From the NCBI GenBank assembly GCA_963748095.1, contig CAVVIO010000001.1:62001-126000 (forward strand): DNA of 64,000 nucleotides. Direction: 5' to 3'. Each line of letters starts with the position of its first letter. Position 1 is the stretch's first letter. Of this stretch, positions 26,874 to 34,891 are shown piece by piece. The notes under the pieces were generated by a model. It was not told the origin of the DNA and ran no database searches. It saw only the letters and a list, made by a program, of their open reading frames with translations. A program made the translations under genes and the position numbers. This DNA is from CAVVIO01 sp963748095 (GTDB lineage: Bacteria > Bacteroidota > Bacteroidia > Bacteroidales > UBA10428).

Positions 26874-27887
26874 ATGAAAACAGTTGGATTGACTTTTGAC
26901 CTAAAAGATGATTACCGCCTTCTCGGCTATTCGGAAGAAGAAATTGCCGAATTCGATTCCAGGGATACTATTGAAGCAATTGAAAGTACTTTAAATTCCC
27001 TTGGTTACAACACTATCCGTATTGGTAACATTCACAGCCTTACAAACTTTCTGGCCTCCGGAAAACGATGCGATATCGTTTTTAATATTTGCGAAGGTAT
27101 GCATGGTGTCGCCCGGGAAGCACAAGTTCCTTGCCTGCTCGATGCATACAGGATACCTTATGTCTTTAGTGGTCCGGATATTCTGTCGCTTACGCTGGAT
27201 AAAGCATTGACCAAATTAGTCGTAAAAGAAGCAGGAATTCGCACAACTCCTTATAAACTATTGAAACAAAACGACCGACTGAAAGATCCCGGTCTGACAT
27301 ATCCGTTATTTGTAAAACCGCTGGGTGAAGGTACAAGCAAAGGCATCGATGGTCATTCATTAGTACATAATTTTAACGAACTGAAAAGTTCGTGTAATTA
27401 TTTGATCAATACTTTTCACCAGCCGGTGCTAATTGAAACTTTTCTTCCGGGAAGAGAATTTACAGTGGGTTTATTAGGTTCTGGCGAAGCAGCACATGCG
27501 CTGGGAGTAATGGAAGTTGTTTTCAATGAAAACTGCCCACAGAAAATATATTCTTATTCCGTTAAAAAAGAGTATGAAAAATATGTACGTTATCAAATAG
27601 CCGACGATGCCCCTGCCATGGAATGTGCAGTAATGGCAAAGAAAATATGGAAAATAATAGATGGCAAGGATGCCGGCCGTATCGATTTTAAATTAGACGC
27701 CACGGGAAGACCGAATTTTATAGAAGTAAATCCCCTTGCCGGATTAAATCCTGTGTATTCCGATTTGCCTATTATCTGCAAACTGATTGGTTTTGAATAC
27801 CGGGAGCTTATCCGGGAAATTATCGATTCGGCAATTTCAAGGGCTATACTTAACAGACAAAAAGCTGTAGGCACGATGGCCATTTAA
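26874..27887 (+). CDS. ATP-grasp ligase, D-Ala-D-Ala ligase-like (first)
   Basis: A 337-residue ATP-grasp enzyme related to D-alanine-D-alanine ligase, probably forming an amide bond through an acyl phosphate. It shows FNICEGMHGVAREAQVP near residue 70, FVKPLGEGTSKGI near 145, IETFLPGREF near 190, and the metal-binding AGRIDFKLD...FIEVNPLAGL near 265-285. I use the ATG at 26874; the codon before it is a TTG in frame. It follows the KamA-like gene by 20 bases, and the next ligase starts one base after its stop. It is unlikely to be the cell-wall Ddl, since it comes as a divergent pair away from mur genes; the substrate is unknown. Confidence 0.87.
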   Translation: MKTVGLTFDLKDDYRLLGYSEEEIAEFDSRDTIEAIESTLNSLGYNTIRIGNIHSLTNFLASGKRCDIVFNICEGMHGVAREAQVPCLLDAYRIPYVFSGPDILSLTLDKALTKLVVKEAGIRTTPYKLLKQNDRLKDPGLTYPLFVKPLGEGTSKGIDGHSLVHNFNELKSSCNYLINTFHQPVLIETFLPGREFTVGLLGSGEAAHALGVMEVVFNENCPQKIYSYSVKKEYEKYVRYQIADDAPAMECAVMAKKIWKIIDGKDAGRIDFKLDATGRPNFIEVNPLAGLNPVYSDLPIICKLIGFEYRELIREIIDSAISRAILNRQKAVGTMAI

Positions 27888-27888
27888 A

Positions 27889-28827
27889 ATGAAGAAAGCA
27901 ATCATATTACATAATCCTGTTTCTCCTTCAGCGAATGAAGATGAAAAGGATGTACTGCATCAGGCAGAGCTTATTGAAGATGCCCTGAATGGATCGGGAT
28001 TTGAAACATCGAGAATGGATTTCGACATGAACCTCCCCTTCATGATGCATAATCTTCACTGTCAGCAACCATCAGTTGTTTTTAATCTGGTGGAGACTGT
28101 GATGAACCTGGGCAGACTGAATTTTATGGCCCCGGCCGTGTTGGAGACATTAAAAATTCCATTTACCGGTTCCGGTACAAATACTATTTACCTCACCACC
28201 GATAAAGTACTTACCAAACAACTGTTGCGCTTTCATCATTTATTAACACCCGACTGGTTTAATAATACTGCCCAACCCGATCCTGATAAAAAATATATTC
28301 TGAAGCCTGTTTCGGAAGATGGTTCGGTAGGTATTGAAGAAGATTTTGTTAAAGTGGGAAAAGACATCCATATCCTTCCGGAGAATTATTTCATCGAAGA
28401 ATACATTCATGGAAGAGAATTCAATATTTCCATCCTGGGAGGGAAAAATGGCCCCGATGTGCTTGCCCCTGCAGAGATGCAATTTAATAATTACCCTGAA
28501 TTCAAGCCAAAAGTACTTGGATATAAGGCCAAATGGAAGGAAAATTCCTTTGAGTACAAAAATACGGTGAGAACTTTTGATGTTCAGGAAGATGACCGGA
28601 ACCTGCTCCTATTGATGGAACAAATGACCAAAAAATGCTGGGAAGTGTTTGGATTAAAAGGCTATGCACGGGTAGATTTCAGGGTTGACCTTAATAACCA
28701 GCCATCTATTATCGAGATCAACGCAAACCCGTGTATTGCACCCGACAGTGGATTTATAGCAGCCTGTCACCATGCAGGCCTTTCCAACAAAGAGATTATA
28801 CAAAGAATACTTGAAGACGCTTTCTGA
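27889..28827 (+). CDS. ATP-grasp ligase, D-Ala-D-Ala ligase-like (second)
   Basis: A 312-residue paralogue of the preceding ligase, with FNLVETVMNLGRLNFMAP near residue 65, ILKPVSEDGSVGI near 140, IEEYIHGREFNISIL near 170, and ARVDFRVD...IIEINANPCI near 260-280. It diverges strongly from the first, so the two probably join different pieces or act in sequence. It starts one base after the first ligase, a sign of coupled translation. The product cannot be stated; a beta-lysine-containing peptide is one possibility. Confidence 0.87.
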   Translation: MKKAIILHNPVSPSANEDEKDVLHQAELIEDALNGSGFETSRMDFDMNLPFMMHNLHCQQPSVVFNLVETVMNLGRLNFMAPAVLETLKIPFTGSGTNTIYLTTDKVLTKQLLRFHHLLTPDWFNNTAQPDPDKKYILKPVSEDGSVGIEEDFVKVGKDIHILPENYFIEEYIHGREFNISILGGKNGPDVLAPAEMQFNNYPEFKPKVLGYKAKWKENSFEYKNTVRTFDVQEDDRNLLLLMEQMTKKCWEVFGLKGYARVDFRVDLNNQPSIIEINANPCIAPDSGFIAACHHAGLSNKEIIQRILEDAF

Positions 28828-28832
28828 GCAAC

Positions 28833-29321
28833 ATGAAAAAAGATACTTTAACATTCAGGGATACAATTATTCCGGCAGATATCGAAAATGTCCGTCGCAT
28901 TCTAAACTCCTCCGGATTTTTCAGGGAAGCCGAAATTGATGTTGCCATTGAACTGGTTGAAGAAACCCTGGAAAAAGGTGATTCGAGTGGTTATCTTTTT
29001 ATTTTCCTGGAACAGGAGGGGGAAACTATTGGCTATACTTGTTTCGGTGAAATCCCCTGTACTGTTCTTAATTTTGACCTTTACTGGATTGCAGTGGATG
29101 AACGATTCCGGGGACACGGATTTGGCCGCATGTTAATGAAAAAAACAGAAAATACAGTAAAGTCAATGTGTGGTCGTGGAATTTATATTGAGACATCGGA
29201 AAAAGAACAATATAAACCCACCATGGCCTTTTACAAGTCATCCGGTTATGACCTGTTAAATGTCTTCAAAGATTTCTATGATACAGGAGACCATAAAGCT
29301 GTATTCTACAAAAAATTGTAA
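28833..29321 (+). CDS. GNAT family N-acetyltransferase
   Basis: A 162-residue acetyl-CoA-dependent transferase. The acetyl-CoA loop is in VDERFRGHGFGRMLMKK (residues about 88-105), followed by the strand YIETSEKEQYKPTMAFYKSSGY. It lies 5 bases after the second ligase and closes the four-gene cassette. In the known Abl system a GNAT enzyme (AblB) acetylates beta-lysine made by an aminomutase; this protein could do the same, or could cap or protect a peptide. I did not see enough similarity to call it AblB. Confidence 0.85.
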   Translation: MKKDTLTFRDTIIPADIENVRRILNSSGFFREAEIDVAIELVEETLEKGDSSGYLFIFLEQEGETIGYTCFGEIPCTVLNFDLYWIAVDERFRGHGFGRMLMKKTENTVKSMCGRGIYIETSEKEQYKPTMAFYKSSGYDLLNVFKDFYDTGDHKAVFYKKL

Positions 29322-29328
29322 TGCCAAA

Positions 29329-29351
29329 CTGCCATTAGAATACAATGGCAG
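29329..29351. terminator. hairpin between convergent genes
   Basis: CTGCCATT and AATGGCAG pair perfectly around a 7-base loop, 7 bases past the GNAT stop and before the convergent galM end. There is no T-tract on the plus strand, so terminator activity is only a guess. Confidence 0.4.
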
Positions 29352-29404
29352 GCTAACATTTATACATGTTTTATTAAACTTATAAAGGCTTAATAAGCAG
29401 GATT

Positions 29405-30457
29405 TTATATTGTTGCAAATTTATAAACAGTAGTTTGTGTATATTTTTCTCCGGGATGTAGAATTACATTCGGGAATTGCGGCTTATTAGGTGAATCGGG
29501 GTAATGCTGTGCTTCCAGGCAAAATGCGTATTGTTTGTGAAAAACAGCTTGCTCATTCCTTTTGTAGCTCCCGTCCAGATAATTGCCGGTATAAAATTGA
29601 ACTCCGGGTTCGGTGGTATACATTTCCATTATTCGTCCGGATACAGGATCAGAAACTTTAGCCGCCAGCGTCAGCGAATCAGGAGTCTTTTTATTCAGCA
29701 CGTAATTATGGTCATATCCGTTTTCCATTCCGCCAATCTTATTGCCAATTTTCTGCGGGCTTCTGAAATCGAATGTTGTATTTTCTGTTTTTAAGAGAGT
29801 ACCATCGGGTATTGAGTTTTCATCTACAGGGGTATAATAATCCGCATTGATCATTATCTGGTGTTCCAATACAGAATTCTTCACTCCGTTCAGGTTAAAA
29901 TAAGAATGCTGCGTTAAGGTTACCGGACAAGCTTTGTCAATAGTCCCTTCATATTCGATTTTTAATTCATTATCTTCAGTCAGACGGTATACAACGGTTA
30001 CGTCAAGGTTTCCGGGAAAGCCTTCTTCCATATCTGCACAATGATATTTTAAAACAACTCCGACGTTGTTTCCTTTTTTTAATTCCTCTGCCTGCCATAC
30101 AACCTTATCAAATCCAACATTTCCGCCGTGAAGTGAATTTGGGCCGTTGTTTTGTGCCAGTTTATATTCTTTCCCGTCCATTACAAACTTTCCGTTTGCT
30201 ATTCGATTGGCATACCGACCGATCAGGGCACCTAAAAAAGGGCAATTATTAACATATTCCTCACTGGTATATTTTTCCAACGTGTCAAACCCCAGCACTA
30301 CATCGTCCAGTTTTCCATTTTTATCAGGTACGAGTAAAGATGTAACTATACCCCCATAATTGGTTATTTTTACTTCTAACCCATTTTGATTTGTAAGTAC
30401 AAACAAATAAATATTTTGTCCATTGTAACTGCCAAAATCTTGTTTTTGAATTTTCAC
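29405..30457 (-). CDS. galM: aldose 1-epimerase (galactose mutarotase)
   Basis: Interconverts alpha and beta anomers of hexoses. The 350-residue protein has the family hallmarks: NSLHGGNVGFDK near residue 102 with a substrate His, the catalytic His in LTQHSYFNLNG near 183, GYDHNYVL near 245, and the catalytic Glu in CLEAQHYPDSPN near 318. No signal peptide is present, so it is cytoplasmic. The start is a GTG, with no in-frame ATG just upstream. It follows the EamA permease gene by 35 bases and may share its promoter. Confidence 0.93.
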   Translation of the reverse strand: MKIQKQDFGSYNGQNIYLFVLTNQNGLEVKITNYGGIVTSLLVPDKNGKLDDVVLGFDTLEKYTSEEYVNNCPFLGALIGRYANRIANGKFVMDGKEYKLAQNNGPNSLHGGNVGFDKVVWQAEELKKGNNVGVVLKYHCADMEEGFPGNLDVTVVYRLTEDNELKIEYEGTIDKACPVTLTQHSYFNLNGVKNSVLEHQIMINADYYTPVDENSIPDGTLLKTENTTFDFRSPQKIGNKIGGMENGYDHNYVLNKKTPDSLTLAAKVSDPVSGRIMEMYTTEPGVQFYTGNYLDGSYKRNEQAVFHKQYAFCLEAQHYPDSPNKPQFPNVILHPGEKYTQTTVYKFATI

Positions 30458-30492
30458 GACTATCTTTTTTTAATTGATAAACTTAATAATAC

Positions 30493-31413
30493 TTATGTAA
30501 TTTCTCTTTTATTTTTTCTTCCGGATATGACCGTTAATATAGCTCCAAGCATAACTACAGCTGCTCCTGCAAATATAATCAAATTAAAATGTTCATGTTG
30601 AATCCAGGTAACACCAATATATCCAAGATATGCCATAATTATAAATGTTATAATAGGGTTTAAGGTAATTATCACGCTTATTTTATTGGCTTCCAAGTAT
30701 TTTAGTGCCATGGCGAGTGCACCGTAAGCAATCAATGTGTTTACACCCAGAAAGATCAACAATAACCATTCACCTGCTGATAATCCCTTCATTCGCGAAA
30801 AATGAACGAACGGCAGATAAAGCAATGCCGGTAACCCGAATAAAAACAAATTCAGTTGCATAGGGGGATGATTTCTTACAAGCTTTTTTTGTGAAACAGC
30901 ATATACCGCCCAGGCAAGCGCTCCGATAATAATCCATATGACACCTTTATTCAATAACTGCTTATGATCGAACAGGAGTTTTACCTGCTCATGATAAAAA
31001 ATACTTAATCCGATGACTACAAGTAATAATCCGGTTAACTGCCGAAAAGAAATTTTCTCCTTATAAATAACAAAACCAGAAACAGCCAATAATACCGGTC
31101 CAATCTGAATGAAAATCTGGGCAATGATAGGTGTGGTATAATTTAAACCTGTTATAAATCCCAGGTAATTAAGTCCTAAAGACAATGCTGCCAATATTAA
31201 CAAAAGGGGGGGCCTGATAAGTATACCCAGTTGACCAGGCCTCCAGATTACAAAATAGAGTAACAACAAAAAAAATGCGGTACTGAACCTGAACCAGGTA
31301 ATATCTACAGGCGACAAACCACCCAGGGACACTTTCAGGACAATGGCCAGCACACCCCACAATAAACCAGTAGTTGATGCAAAAAGAATGCCCTTTAATT
31401 TGGGATTCCTCAT
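30493..31413 (-). CDS. EamA/DMT family permease
   Basis: A 306-residue inner-membrane protein with about ten hydrophobic spans arranged as two EamA repeats (repeat starts near FASTTGLLWGVLAIVLK and near GVIWIIIGALAWAVYAVSQKKL). Members export amino acids, sugars or other small metabolites, and the substrate cannot be predicted. It is upstream of galM on the same strand, which hints at sugar metabolism but does not prove it. A near-consensus promoter precedes it. Confidence 0.9.
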   Translation of the reverse strand: MRNPKLKGILFASTTGLLWGVLAIVLKVSLGGLSPVDITWFRFSTAFFLLLLYFVIWRPGQLGILIRPPLLLILAALSLGLNYLGFITGLNYTTPIIAQIFIQIGPVLLAVSGFVIYKEKISFRQLTGLLLVVIGLSIFYHEQVKLLFDHKQLLNKGVIWIIIGALAWAVYAVSQKKLVRNHPPMQLNLFLFGLPALLYLPFVHFSRMKGLSAGEWLLLIFLGVNTLIAYGALAMALKYLEANKISVIITLNPIITFIIMAYLGYIGVTWIQHEHFNLIIFAGAAVVMLGAILTVISGRKNKREIT

Positions 31414-31445
31414 AATTTCTAATAAATTATATGTCTGAAAGTTTG

Positions 31446-31474
31446 CAAAGATAAATGATTATTTGTTGAAACAA
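31446..31474 (-). promoter_or_regulatory. promoter of the EamA-galM unit
   Basis: On the minus strand TTG (31474-31472) is followed after 18 bases by the perfect -7 element TATCTTTG (31453-31446). The leader to the ATG at 31413 is about 25 bases. Confidence 0.7.
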
Positions 31475-31493
31475 TTAGTAGTTAAAGAAATCC

Positions 31494-31892
31494 ATGAAAA
31501 AATCAAAAAAGAAATTTGCTGTAAGAATTATAAGTTATGGCATTTATTCAAAATGGGATAATTCAAGCCGTGACATTCCAAAAATACTGGAATTTTCTAC
31601 GATTATTCCAGCTATTGAAGGAAATGAATTTGGCATTACCTTGAAAATAAAGGGAGGGAAAGGAGCCAGGATAAAATATATTATCCGGCACCCTCCATTT
31701 AAAAATAAAAATGGTGAATTGGAAATGGATTATTCCGGAGATCAAATTGTGAATTCAAATGATTTCACTTTTTTTGTGGGAGACAGCATTCAGCCGCCGG
31801 TAAAGGATAAAACCGGCACGTGGACAATTACCATAATGTATGAAAATAAAACCATCGCCATTAAAGATTTTAATGTTTTCCTGCAAGATTAA
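31494..31892 (+). CDS. DUF3859-like hypothetical protein
   Basis: A 132-residue soluble protein without signal peptide or membrane span. The pattern FAVRIISYGIYSKW, STIIPAIEGNEFGITLKIKG and IIRHPPFKNKNGE resembles the DUF3859 family, whose function is unknown; the rest looks like an all-beta domain. It is divergent from the EamA gene and stands alone before the RNA-binding gene leader. Confidence 0.65.
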   Translation: MKKSKKKFAVRIISYGIYSKWDNSSRDIPKILEFSTIIPAIEGNEFGITLKIKGGKGARIKYIIRHPPFKNKNGELEMDYSGDQIVNSNDFTFFVGDSIQPPVKDKTGTWTITIMYENKTIAIKDFNVFLQD

Positions 31893-31985
31893 TTCTATTG
31901 CAAACTTCAAATTACAATGGTCTTTGTTAAATAATTATAAGAACAAAATGAATTCAAACTTTAAATAAAATTACATTCGGAGTAC

Positions 31986-32011
31986 TTGCATTTATAATAT
32001 TTGTATATTTG
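31986..32011 (+). promoter_or_regulatory. promoter of the RRM-cold shock operon
   Basis: A perfect -7 element TATATTTG (32004-32011) has a TTG at 31986-31988, 15 bases upstream, shorter than usual. It would produce a leader of about 455 bases before the RRM gene. Confidence 0.5.
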
Positions 32012-32473
32012 CCCATATTTAAGTTTAGTAAACCTATAGTTTTAAGTTACTAAATTTAAGGAGATGTATTATTTTAATTGTTTTTTATGTTCGTTAGATT
32101 TAGCAATCTGGCAGTAACTTTGAATAAAACGCCTAAAGAAATCATTACCGAATATCCTACGGGTTTCCAGGTAAAGAATTTGAACACTTTTATCAACTAT
32201 TATCCTGTTTCAGTTGACCGGATAATCAATGATAGATTTATTTTTGACTTGTTTATTAAGTTTTTTCGCTTCTTTTCTTCTGGTTCATTACCTCTGAAAA
32301 AGACTGCAATTTAACTTCTAATACCGAAGAGAGTACTTCAATTAATCATCCGCTTTATTACACCAAAATCATTTAAAATATATCAGCATCCAAATAATCA
32401 AGCAATTATTAAAGTAATTTTAATTAATTATAATTTGTATTTAATCTATTTCTAACAATTAAATTTTAAGAAA
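32012..32473 (+). promoter_or_regulatory. long 5' leader of the RRM protein gene
   Basis: The leader opens with a 14-bp stem (32018-32031 with 32047-32060, two wobble pairs, 15-base loop) at or near the predicted 5' end. A second 7-bp hairpin lies at 32199-32226. Immediately after the first stem, a GGAG precedes a 17-codon ORF at 32064. A longer frame near 32087-32314 has low complexity and no family resemblance, and I do not call it a gene. Long structured leaders are common on cold-inducible mRNAs. Confidence 0.45.
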
Positions 32474-32770
32474 ATGAACATTTATGTAGGCAATCTTCAC
32501 TACGGGATTCATGAAGATGAACTAAAGGAAATTTTTGAAGAATATGGAGAAGTAACTTCAGTAAAAATTATTTCGGATAAATTTTCCGGCAGAAGTAAAG
32601 GCTTTGGCTTTGTTGAAATGACAAACGATACCGAAGCCAATGCAGCCATCAGTGAATTAGACGGAGCCGAAGTCAACGGAAGAAATATTAAAGTTAACCA
32701 GGCTCGTGAAAAAAAAGAAAACAATAACCGCCAGGGTGGTGGATATGGCCGCCAGCAAAGGCAGTATTAA
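32474..32770 (+). CDS. RRM-domain RNA-binding protein
   Basis: A 98-residue protein consisting of one RNA recognition motif (residues 1-78) and a short Gly/Arg/Gln/Tyr-rich tail. RNP2 is IYVGNL at 3-8 and RNP1 is KGFGFVEM near 43-50, both intact with their aromatic RNA contacts. Such single-RRM proteins are abundant in Bacteroidota, which generally lack Hfq or use it little, and are thought to act as global post-transcriptional regulators. It is followed after 20 bases by a cold-shock protein gene. Confidence 0.95.
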   Translation: MNIYVGNLHYGIHEDELKEIFEEYGEVTSVKIISDKFSGRSKGFGFVEMTNDTEANAAISELDGAEVNGRNIKVNQAREKKENNNRQGGGYGRQQRQY

Positions 32771-32790
32771 TCAACAACACAACAAATCAT

Positions 32791-32985
32791 ATGACTGGAG
32801 TAGTAAAATGGTATAATGAAACAAAAGGGTACGGTTTTATCCAAACGGAAGATAATAAAGATATTTTTGTGCATCGTACCGGATTAGAAAATTCACTTCG
32901 CGCTCTTGAGACAGGGCAAAATGTTGAATTCGAGTTGAAAGATGGTGAAAAAGGTCCTGTTGCTGTTAATGTAACAGTAGCATAA
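32791..32985 (+). CDS. cold shock domain protein
   Basis: A 64-residue CspA-type single-strand nucleic-acid-binding protein with GVVKWYNETKGYGFI (RNP1-like) and DIFVH (RNP2-like). It probably melts RNA structure in the cold. It is cotranscribed with the RRM gene and closed by a terminator. Confidence 0.95.
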   Translation: MTGVVKWYNETKGYGFIQTEDNKDIFVHRTGLENSLRALETGQNVEFELKDGEKGPVAVNVTVA

Positions 32986-33057
32986 AGTATTCCATTTATA
33001 TTTCGGAATGCTTGTATTCCAGGCATTTCACAAAGAACAACATTTTTATAAAAGTTT

Positions 33058-33091
33058 AAAAGCATTTACCTGATTGGTAAATGCTTTTTTT
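33058..33091 (+). terminator. terminator of the RRM-cold shock operon
   Basis: AAAGCATTTACC pairs with GGTAAATGCTTT around the loop tgatt and ends in seven T. Confidence 0.9.
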
Positions 33092-33173
33092 ATTTCTGAA
33101 AGCTGAAAGTCAGCTCAAATCTTTATCTGAAAAATATCTACACGGGAATTTTAATTACTTCGAAAAAATTCCT

Positions 33174-33181
33174 TAGTTTTG
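33174..33181 (+). promoter_or_regulatory. -7 element for the MATE gene leader
   Basis: TAGTTTTG matches TAnnTTTG fully. No convincing -33 element was found. It would give a leader of about 205 bases. Confidence 0.45.
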
Positions 33182-33211
33182 TAATCAAATAATTATAAAA
33201 AATAAAAATCA

Positions 33212-33362
33212 AGAAAGGACCAAGCCATGAAAATCAGGATTTATACCACCGTCAGTTGATTTTCTGTTAGAAGTCCTTATCCTTTCTACTTTTAACAGAT
33301 CTCCATTTAAATCAATCAGTTTTTACTTTTTACAAACCACTTTTTCTTCTTAAAGGAAAGGA
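33212..33362 (+). ncRNA. candidate structured leader RNA upstream of the MATE exporter
   Basis: Three overlapping stems are visible. Hairpin 1 pairs GAAAATCA (33229-33236) with TGATTTTC (33257-33264). Hairpin 2 pairs CTGTTAGAAG (33264-33273) with CTTTTAACAG (33289-33298), one wobble. Its loop holds TCCTTTCT (33280-33287), which can pair with AGAAAGGA upstream (33212-33219), forming a pseudoknot, or seven bases of it with GAAAGGA downstream (33356-33362). A short ORF (33227-33259, MKIRIYTTVS) lies inside hairpin 1. This could be an attenuator sensing ribosome stalling or a ligand. It matches no riboswitch class I know. Confidence 0.45.
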
Positions 33363-33395
33363 GCACATTTGCTAACCTTAAATTCATAAAGTTAT

Positions 33396-34781
33396 ATGTC
33401 AAGACTTTGGAATGACATTATAGAATCTATAAAAGGAACCGAACAAGATTTCACCCGGGGTAAAATAGGCCGGGCAATTTTATTACTTTCCATTCCAATG
33501 GTACTGGAAATGGTTATGGAATCTGTATTTGCTGTTTCTGACATCTTTTTTGTCTCTAAATTAGGTGCTGATGCAGTTGCTATTGTTGGTATTACCGAAT
33601 CGTTAATGACAATCATTTACGCCATTGGCATGGGATTAAGTATGGCTACTACCGGAATGATCGCTCGCAGAATTGGTGAAAAAAAATCTGAAGAGGCTTC
33701 TGAAACAGCAGTTCAGGCGTTGTTTCTTGCAATTATAAGTTCATTAATTATTGCAATTCCCGGATTTATTTTTTCCTCAGGAATACTTAAAATGATGGGA
33801 GGAAGCCAGTGGGTAATTATTCAGGGGAAAAATTATACGGGTATTATGCTGGGAGCCAACCTGGTAGTAATGCTGCTTTTTATAAATAATGCCATTTTCA
33901 GGAGTGCCGGCGATGCCGCCATTTCAATGAGAGTATTATGGATCGCCAATATTCTGAATATAATCCTGGATCCCTGTTTTATTTTCGGATTAGGACCATT
34001 TCCTAAAATGGGTGTGACCGGAGCAGCATTGGCAACAACCATCGGCAGGAGTGTAGGTGTTCTGTATCAGTTTTATTTATTGACTAAAGGAAAAGGCAGA
34101 ATCCGAATTTACCGAAATATTATTCAATTCAAACCAAAAATAATGTTTCGGTTATTAAATCTTTCTGCCGGGGGAATTGGTCAGTTTATTATATCTACCA
34201 GCAGTTGGGTGGGATTGTATCGTATTATGGCAGCTTTCGGAAGCGAAGTATTAGCGGGCTATACAATAGCTATCAGAATTGTAATATTTTCCCTGTTGCC
34301 ATCCTGGGGGATGAGTAATGCGGCAGCAACGCTTGTCGGTCAGAATTTAGGAGCCCGCCAACCCAGTCGTGCTGAAAAATCGGTATGGATTACCGGTTTT
34401 ATTAATACAGGATTTTTACTGATCGTTGCATTCATATTTTTGTCTATACCAGAAAAATTAGTTGCTTTTTTCACGACTGAAGAAGCAATTGTTATTGTGG
34501 CAGTAGACTGTCTGCGTATTATCAGTCTGGGCTATATTTTCTTTTCCTTTGGAATGGTAATGTCACAGGCCTTTAATGGTGCCGGAGACACAAATACTCC
34601 AACTGTATTGAACTTTATCTGCTTTTGGTTAATAGAAATACCTCTTGCCTGGATATTATCCCATACCATGGGATTAAATGAAAGAGGCATTTTCCTTGCC
34701 ATAGTAATATCCGAATCATTACTTGGAGTATTAGGCATTATTTTGTTCCGTCGGGGGAAGTGGAAGTTAAAAGAGGTTTGA
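33396..34781 (+). CDS. MATE family efflux transporter
   Basis: A 461-residue inner-membrane protein with twelve predicted spans in two homologous halves; GKIGRAILLLSIPMVLEMVMESVF opens the first. MATE proteins export drugs and other cationic or organic compounds in exchange for Na+ or H+. The N-terminal pattern fits the NorM/DinF-like bacterial group. It stands alone behind a structured leader with a mini-ORF, which suggests inducible expression. Confidence 0.93.
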   Translation: MSRLWNDIIESIKGTEQDFTRGKIGRAILLLSIPMVLEMVMESVFAVSDIFFVSKLGADAVAIVGITESLMTIIYAIGMGLSMATTGMIARRIGEKKSEEASETAVQALFLAIISSLIIAIPGFIFSSGILKMMGGSQWVIIQGKNYTGIMLGANLVVMLLFINNAIFRSAGDAAISMRVLWIANILNIILDPCFIFGLGPFPKMGVTGAALATTIGRSVGVLYQFYLLTKGKGRIRIYRNIIQFKPKIMFRLLNLSAGGIGQFIISTSSWVGLYRIMAAFGSEVLAGYTIAIRIVIFSLLPSWGMSNAAATLVGQNLGARQPSRAEKSVWITGFINTGFLLIVAFIFLSIPEKLVAFFTTEEAIVIVAVDCLRIISLGYIFFSFGMVMSQAFNGAGDTNTPTVLNFICFWLIEIPLAWILSHTMGLNERGIFLAIVISESLLGVLGIILFRRGKWKLKEV

Positions 34782-34891
34782 GCAAATAATTTTATAAAGA
34801 TCCTGGATGAAAAAATTAACATAAAAATTCACCCTCTTTTAGAATGAATTTCAACATTAATTCGAGTAAGGGCCTTCGTTTAATTTGGTTT

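Noticed and set aside
25597..29321. Lysine fermentation or plain acetyl-beta-lysine osmolyte locus
   Set aside because: The kamDE, kdd, kce and kal genes are missing, and two ATP-grasp ligases do not belong to the osmolyte pathway.
32078..32314. A 78-residue frame in the RRM leader
   Set aside because: It starts with TTG, is rich in Phe with no recognisable domain, and fits better as leader RNA.
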